Assembly (NCBI GenBank): GCA_015657535.1
Contig: JADHZB010001810.1
Span: 7,945-20,038 of the forward strand
Direction of reading: 5' to 3'
Source: Nephromyces sp. MM_2019
Taxonomy: Eukaryota > Apicomplexa > Aconoidasida > Nephromycida
Length of the DNA stretch: 12,094 nucleotides
Part shown: piece after piece, positions 7,035 to 12,094 of the stretch
How the letters are laid out: the number at the start of each line of letters is the position of its first letter
Position numbering within the stretch: position 1 is the stretch's first letter
Program-made: the position numbers and the translations under genes
The notes under the pieces: generated by a model
What the model was told of the DNA's origin: nothing
What the model saw: the letters and a program-made list of their open reading frames with translations, nothing else
Database searches by the model: none

Positions 7035-7660
7035 CTCCTTCAAAATACTCCTTACTAGATAGGATGAAACGATGAATTTAGAGCTTTGCCCGTCACAATA
7101 TATATTGACTTGTTTTGAATTGAAGGTTGATTCATAGAGCTAATCCCCATTATAAACATTTTTTCCCGCCATTTTTCATAGTAAAACAAAGTAAAAGCAC
7201 TTAAACCTGTGAAGCATCGGTGAGATTCATAAACGCTAGAATCATTCTTATCTTTAGGTTCTAAAGCTAGCACACTAGGCGAAATTAGTATCTATAGATT
7301 CAATCTATGTAGCAAAAAGTTATAGTTTATCAATATTTTGCTGCTGAACCAAACACACCAAAGTAAACAGCAGACTTTCTCAGTACTTTTACCGCCCTTT
7401 GATGATATCCTGAGCAAATTCTCTTTACACCACTGTATATACACCCATTGCTGTTTTGTTCGAGTTTCAGTGGAAATTAAAAGATTTTGCTGTATATGCT
7501 TTTGTTCGTATAGCGTGTTGTATATATAGTCTATGCAGCTTTTATTAGCTAGAAATCTATCAGGTGTGCACATAGTTGCTAGCACTGGCAAATCCAAAGA
7601 TGAGCTTCATTTAGAGAAAGCCTGTGTGGAACTCTCAGCGCATAGCTGATTAGTGTGTTG
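7035..7660. other. AT-rich region, no gene assigned
   Basis: Moderate open frames exist on both strands (minus 7273-7055 and 7573-7292; plus 7338-7529), none with a recognisable domain. The minus frame upstream of 7292 contains SSKGGKSTEK, which superficially resembles a P-loop but lacks the G-x-x-x-x-G-K-S/T spacing. Confidence 0.4.
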
Positions 7661-8940
7661 ATATCATTGTAGTACTGGGTGTTCATAAGCTCTTCGTAGC
7701 TGATCCATATATACAGCAAAGTGATTAGAAGAGATAAGATTTGGCGTATTTTCTACGGAGATAGAGGTACTGACAATTGGAAACACCTAGATTTCTAGTA
7801 ATACACTGAGTCACAATGTAGCTCATGATGGAGAGACTAGATGCATGATTTTAGCTAGTGTTGATAAAGCAATATGATTTCACACACAGAAGCTTAAGTA
7901 CATAATTAAGCTGAAATAGCAATACGTTTTAGCATAGAAAACCTCCAATAACCAAGCTGTATTAGCAATCACCTTCTACATTCGCGACCTGCAACATACA
8001 GCCTCACCTAGCAATCACCTTCCATACACCCTCCTACACACACCCTTTTCTAGCCATCACGTTCCGAACACACAACCAAAAACCAAACAAAATCAGCAAC
8101 ACACACGACCTAACCCTCCGCCTAGACTCGCGACTTCGGTGTGTGCCACCCCGCGTTCATGCTTCACTGCCGAGCTCCAAGACACGGTGGTTTCGATTGT
8201 GGTAAAATATATACTAGTGTTTCTACAGACTAGTTGATATGGCAACAGTTTGCTTCCATTTCCCAACTCCACACAACATCACCCCCTAAGTACATCAAGA
8301 GGTGTACGTACGCTTCAAATTACAAGTTCCAGATAGGGACCCGATTCTTCAAGCGGAAAAAGCATCGAAGATGAGGAGGGCAAAGGAATGAAGGATCAGC
8401 CTGCTACGTATTGTAGGTCTGGAAAACACAGTAATTTTAAGTATTCAGAGATTGGAAAATGCTAAAATCCGCTCTTTTTTGTCGGAAAAAGACAACTTTC
8501 CTGCATTCTCTACTGTGTTTGAAAGTTGACGAGTGTGTCTAATCTGAAATTTCGCAAAAGGCAGCACAACCAAGGTACTTAAAGACTAGAGGATCACAAA
8601 AAACTCTTGTTTTTATATGTTTTGAGGGCTTGGAGATTGGTGATAAAGAGTTTAGTAATATGGTGATGGAAAGGAAGAATGCACTTTGTGCAAATTGTGG
8701 CGAAAAACCACAAAACATTGAGTTTTTCGGGGATTTGTGATGGATAGGCTTTAGAGATTAGGAAATCATGTCATGTGTGTGTTAGGCATGAGCAGAATGG
8801 AGGGTAAATGCGAAAAATCCAGATAAATAGGTTATTTGGATTAATAGACATTTAGGAATTTTTTGCAAATCTAGTGGAAGGAACTATATTGTGCTGCAAA
8901 GCGTTGGGAAAGAAACAGAATGTGTTTGGAGGTTGGCTAT
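7661..8940. other. Long stretch without a recognised gene
   Basis: No reading frame over 60 codons on either strand. A 45-codon open plus stretch (8234-8371) ends in a basic tail (FFKRKKHRR) before TGA and follows a TTTCTACAG acceptor-like site, so it could be a terminal exon, but nothing supports it further. No RNA gene was seen. Confidence 0.5.
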
Positions 8941-8957
8941 TCGGAAGAGGGGAGGTA

Positions 8958-9203
8958 GTTGACAAGATGGAGCAGAGTGTGTGTGTGAAACTGAGTTGTC
9001 TCGAATAGGAGGGTTAGTTGATAAGATGGAGCAGATATTGTGTGTGAAAATGCGTTAATTTTGCGATAAAATAGTACTTTTTGATGAGATGGAGCTGCTT
9101 GTGTCTGTGTGAAGATGAGTCGTCTCAACGAGGAGAGGTAGTTGAGATGGAGAAGATTTTGTGTGTAAAATTGAGTTAATTTTTGGATAAAATAGTACTC
9201 ATT
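8958..9203. repeat. 121-bp higher-order tandem repeat (two A-B dimers)
   Basis: Alternating roughly 60-bp half-units share AGTTGANAAGATGGAGCAG and a TGTGTGTGAAA segment. The B half ends GATAAAATAGTACT, present at 9065 and 9186 (spacing 121), while the A half ends with TTGTCTCGAATAGGAG-type sequence. The 92-codon minus frame across it simply translates the repeat. Confidence 0.85.
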
Positions 9204-9478
9204 TATGAGATGCATTAGAATAGAAGGGAATTAGATGTATAAGACATTTTCACGCAATTTTTAAGAAAAAACACTCCAAGGAAAAGTAAAGGCTATAAAG
9301 ATTACCGGAAAGACACTCCAATTTTTGCATTATGTGGTTGTCTCTGTACTCCCGAAAAACATGAGAGAGCTTATATATATATTGAGTATGGTTTGCTTGG
9401 CTGATATTTCACTAGCAAGAGCTTTTTCTTGTAGTGAAAAGTCATTGAAGTTGTCAAAAGTTCAAGATAAACCTGCCT
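9204..9478. other. AT-rich region, no gene assigned
   Basis: Nothing convincing. Short minus-strand open stretches (about 9440-9320) could be a downstream exon of the candidate at 9518-9820, but phase and splice sites do not single out one solution. Confidence 0.35.
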
Positions 9479-9517
9479 CTAAAAAATCAAAAATTTGATG
9501 ATTGTGTGTGGTCTTAC

Positions 9518-9820
9518 TGTTTCCAAAAGGTTTCTGCTTCTTAAAGACGCTTCTTTTTGTGAAGATGCAAGCTTTTCCTTGTAGGGAATGCAATTCTCAT
9601 TCACTATTTGCTGCTTAACCCAATGTGCTGTTGTTTTTGGGGTCTTTTGAGGAAATAGCAAAGGTTGTAGGAATCGCTTTGCTGTGCTCGAGAGCATTCT
9701 TTCTGTCAGAGATTTCTGGGTCTCTCTATCACCCAGGGAAACACTTTTTGGAATAAAAATTAAACACTTGATTTGCTTAGAAATTGAGTCAAGAAGCCAG
9801 TGCTTTGTATCGTTTTCATC
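9518..9820 (-). CDS. Candidate exon, unknown protein
   Basis: A 303-nt (101-codon) open stretch on the minus strand. It starts exactly after an in-frame TAG that can serve as an acceptor (CTCGATAG before GAT) and ends before a good donor, GTAAGACC at 9517; without splicing the frame runs on to TAG at 9479. The product is hydrophilic and of ordinary composition (starts DENDTKHWLLDSISKQIK), with no family I recognise. An open run of this length is expected about once by chance in a window of this size, so it is only a candidate. It may belong with the minus-strand stretches at 10414-10883. Confidence 0.3.
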
Positions 9821-9829
9821 CTATCGAGT

Positions 9830-10410
9830 CTACTTTTGTTTTGACGCTTAAAAAGTTGTAATTTTAGCCCGTCAATTCATCTTTTATGCTTTCTTTTCTT
9901 ACGCAGTAAAATAAGCATCGATATTGATATGTATCTACACTTCAAATATATCGTATTCTCTATCATTTTCATGGTATTTGGAACAGTAGATGGAAAGAAT
10001 GCTGCGATTATCCTAATCAAGATGAAGAATCTAATAGAAAATCCTGAAAAACTACTATGAAATATCTCATAGTGATTTTTTTTTATGAGTTTCGATCGGT
10101 TTCTTCCTACTCTTTGTTACCATTCCTCGTAGTGGTTAGTTTTTCATTTGATGAGTAGCTTCCCTTGCTCTTGATGAACAGTCTTTGCATTTTTAGGAAA
10201 GCAATTTTCTTTGTGCTTTGTTTGCAGGCGTCTAGCCGGAAGATCTGCTATTTTTCAACAAACAAAACCATCTATAAGAGCCTTAAATACTTCTCATTTT
10301 GCGAAAAGCGTAGATTCCTCACAGTTATCCAGAGTCTTGGCAGTCATTTGCTCTACTTTTTCTTTGAAACACTGTTTTTTTACAAGATATCAACATTGGA
10401 GTATGATTTT
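9830..10410. other. Unresolved region with several open frames
   Basis: The minus strand has open stretches at about 10118-9884 and about 10247-10120, in more than one frame. On plus, a 43-codon ORF at 9929-10060 has a hydrophobic, signal-peptide-like start. They are mutually incompatible in part, so I do not assign gene structure. Confidence 0.3.
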
Positions 10411-10413
10411 CAC

Positions 10414-10883
10414 CTGTTGATGGGGTTCTTTTTCGTCATAATTAACCCTCTGCTACTCTTTTTGATGTTTATTGCAAACCAGCTAGCCTCATATTCGGTG
10501 TCAGTCTTACTTATCCAAAGCATATAGAGTGCTAAAACTTGAAGAAGAAGCATTTCTTGATTCTAGTCAAAGCGCTACCATATAATACTCTTATTTAGTG
10601 TCTTTTTACCGGCTTGTTTCATAAAAAATTTGTTGTTTATGCGATAAAAAAAAGGAGAAATAGCCTGCTCCAACGTTTTTTGCAGAACTTATTTGTGATT
10701 GTATCACATACTCACCAACTCTAACCGCATCTTCATTACTAACGAATAGCTGCTGATCCAAGCTGATTCGCTTCTGAGGAAACCCGTCTTTTTGTCTTTC
10801 TATTGCGATTTCGCAGGCTTTATTGTAGTCGTGATGGAGAAATGATGAGTCTGTTGTTGAGGTACTTATACCTTCTACAACCT
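10414..10883 (-). CDS. Candidate two-exon segment, unknown protein
   Basis: A first stretch, 10883-10716, follows CATCTATAG and ends GTTG before the near-consensus donor GTGAGTATG. It encodes a polar segment including RQKDGFPQKRISLDQQLF. A second stretch, from 10555 to 10414, is open, begins near MLLLQVLALYMLW and ends AACAG before GTGAAAATC. With an acceptor at ATCAAG (10556) the phases agree (1 plus 2). Codon content looks ordinary, but the overlapping plus frame is also open for 120 codons (Phe-rich, as expected opposite a Lys-rich coding strand). No homology is recognised and the exon chain toward 9820 is unresolved. Confidence 0.3.
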
Positions 10884-10899
10884 CTATAGATGTGTGCAC

Positions 10900-11280
10900 T
10901 TTTTACTAGCGGCTGCAGTTGTATTACCGATAAACAATTGCTTTAAATATCTGGATTAATATTACTTCCTAGTTTATGCTAGCTTCATCTAGGAGTTTTC
11001 CTGCTATAAATAATCAAAGAATCTGGAATTTATCGTGCTCTTTGCCCTCTTTTCACGCATTGTGCTCGGAATTTCGCACTCGCTTCACTTGCAAAGTTCT
11101 TAATTCTCTAGGTTCTCTCGTCTTCAAACTCTACACTTGCTTTTACGCCTGCAAAACGACGTCTCAAATCCTTTTTGACTCTTTTACTTTCTTATCTTCC
11201 TTCAAAATTTCGCTTTGAGATCTATTTCCTACTCTCTTTCTCCCACTTCGTGGCTGATTTCCCGCTCTTCTGTATACCTC
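10900..11280 (+). promoter_or_regulatory. Pyrimidine-rich 5' region of the MCM-like gene
   Basis: About 250 bases before the ATG at 11281 are C/T-rich (CTTTTTGACTCTTTTACTTTC type), like the 5' flank of the MRM2-like gene. An 80-codon ORF at 10976-11218 lies within it and could act as an upstream ORF, but its Ser/Phe/Leu composition follows from the base bias. If the minus-strand candidate ending near 10883 is real, this is a divergent promoter. Confidence 0.35.
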
Positions 11281-11810
11281 ATGGAGCCTGTGACACCTCC
11301 TCCTCCGAACCGCCGTCGACCGTTGCAATCGCAGCCCATATCCCCAGAGAAAGCTGCTACCCCTCTCAATCAGCTGTCGCCTTCTAGAAACTTTGCTGCC
11401 AGCGCTCACCCTCATACATTCTCTGGGGTGGATGAAGATGATACTTTCAGAGTGCAAGATGCTCAGTTTGGAGGTCTTTTCCTCTACTTTTTGCAGACTT
11501 TTACGCTGCCTGATCAAGGAGCAGATCCGGCAGCCAATGTGTCTGACAATGGAGAAGAGAATAAGCAGAAGTTTGCAAAGGGAGCCCCTAATGGGGAAGG
11601 CGCAAACGCTGCTGAAAGAGAAGCTGATAGTGATGTTTGTTACTACGTAAATAAAGCTCATGAGCTTCTACTCTCGGGGTCCCCAGAAGAAGGGCGAGAT
11701 TTCCGGACTTTTCGAGTAGATATGAGGCATATGCTAATGTGGAAGCCTCCAAATGATACTGTTACTGCTGGAAAGCAGCTGTATATGTACGTCATGAAGT
11801 ACTATTTGCG
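11281..11810 (+). CDS. First exon of a gene, possibly an MCM helicase subunit (MCM4-like)
   Basis: 176 codons plus two bases, then the donor GTAAGCAG at 11811; the gene continues beyond the window. The first ATG in frame is 11281. Residues 1-45 are Pro/Ser-rich with four S/T-P sites (VTPP, ISPEK, ATPLN, LSPSR), as in the CDK-targeted tails of MCM4 and MCM2. Next come TFRVQDAQF and FLQTF (about 57-75), an acidic/Gly-rich low-complexity insert (about 77-115), YYVNKAHELL (about 121-130) and FRTFRVDMRHMLMW (about 141-154) followed by KQLYMYVMKYYLR. The F-x-V-D-x-R-H-x-L pattern and the following LY segment resemble the MCM N-terminal domain, where MCM4 proteins have NVxCxHL then LYRQLxxYP. This is a by-eye match and no ATPase motif lies within the exon. 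Coding status is firm; the family is tentative. Confidence 0.7.
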
Positions 11811-12094
11811 GTAAGCAGATGATGATTTTATGTGGGGAGCGTTTGTTCTTGTGTGCGTGGATTGTGAGATTCACTGTTTTTACATCTTCTGTACCAAACG
11901 TTAGCGTGGGATCTTGTGTAAGTGTGAGGAGGATGTGAAGAGGGTGTGAAGAGGGTGTGAAGAGGGTGTGAAGAGGGTGTGAAGAGGGTGTGAAGCGGGT
12001 GTGAAGAGGGTGTGAAGAGGGTGTGAAGAGGGTGTGAAGAGGGTGTGAAGAGGGTGTGAAGAGGGTGTGAAGAGGGTGTGAAGAGGGTGTGAAG
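11811..12094 (+). other. Intron 1 of the MCM-like gene (partial)
   Basis: Begins GTAAGCAGATG. The coding frame stops at the TAA within the donor itself. There are about 115 nt of unique sequence before the minisatellite; the acceptor is outside the window. Confidence 0.6.
11930..12094. repeat. 12-bp minisatellite, about 13 copies
   Basis: The unit GTGTGAAGAGGG repeats from about 11930 to the window end, near-perfect. One copy has GAAGCGGG (about 11991-12000) and the first reads GAGGATGTGAAG. It is purine/G-rich on plus, four whole codons per unit but with no coding sign. It is truncated by the window edge. Confidence 0.97.

Noticed and set aside
7292..7573. P-loop-like SSKGGKSTEK in a minus frame
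   Set aside because: It lacks the G-x-x-x-x-G-K-S/T spacing, and no other NTPase motif is near.
8180..8215. GGTTTCGATTGTGG resembling a tRNA T-arm
   Set aside because: It has one base too many in the loop, and no acceptor, D or anticodon stem could be found upstream.
8937..9215. 92-codon minus ORF with internal repeats (YYFIQKLTQFYTQ type)
   Set aside because: It translates the 121-bp tandem repeat; no sign of selection beyond the repeat itself.
10165..10527. 120-codon Phe-rich plus frame resembling a membrane protein
   Set aside because: The Phe excess is what one expects opposite a Lys-rich minus strand, and a second plus frame and minus frames are open over the same bases. Left as unresolved rather than called.
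11164..11661. 165-codon minus frame
   Set aside because: It is antisense to the well-supported first exon at 11281-11810, and its Arg-rich and Ser-rich blocks mirror that exon.
11930..12094. Telomere-like G-rich repeat at the window end
   Set aside because: The unit is 12 bp (GTGTGAAGAGGG), not a known telomeric motif, and it sits inside a gene's intron; the window end is not evidence of a chromosome end.

Overview
The window is eukaryotic nuclear-type DNA. Coding sequence lies in short exons with GT-AG introns, the introns are full of CA/TG microsatellites and minisatellites, and there is no bacterial-style gene packing. Base composition is moderately AT-rich. I cannot name the organism; an intron-rich protist (for example an alveolate) is a guess only.

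The best-supported gene is on the minus strand, 5148 down to 941. No single long ORF reveals it, but six short exons read by eye join in phase into a 317-residue FtsJ/RrmJ-family 2'-O-methyltransferase of the MRM2 type (mitochondrial large-subunit rRNA Um methyltransferase). Exons are 5148-4891, 3810-3589, 3095-3000, 2212-2114, 1922-1810 and 1106-941. The SAM-binding motif and the K-D-K-E catalytic tetrad are present and the N-terminus resembles a mitochondrial presequence. Its five introns hold nearly all the large CA/TG arrays, a perfect 97-bp tandem duplication and a 36-nt near-palindrome.

The second supported coding segment is 11281-11810 on the plus strand: a first exon of 176 codons with a GTAAGC donor. 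It has an S/T-P-rich tail and then a segment resembling, tentatively, the N-terminal region of an MCM replicative helicase subunit (MCM4-like). Its intron contains a 12-bp minisatellite that runs off the window.

Region by region: 1-940 is degenerate minisatellite-like sequence downstream of the methyltransferase gene. 941-5148 is the methyltransferase gene. 5149-5400 is pyrimidine-rich on the gene's strand (its 5' flank). 5400-5960 is mainly degenerate CA-rich DNA. 5990-6190 is a CT-rich tract. 6190-9480 has no convincing gene and contains two degenerate tandem-repeat blocks (about 95 bp and about 121 bp periods). 9480-10900 has several open, splice-site-flanked stretches, mostly on the minus strand, which may be an unidentified multi-exon gene. 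10900-11280 would then be a pyrimidine-rich divergent promoter region. No tRNA, rRNA, CRISPR array or intact transposon was seen.
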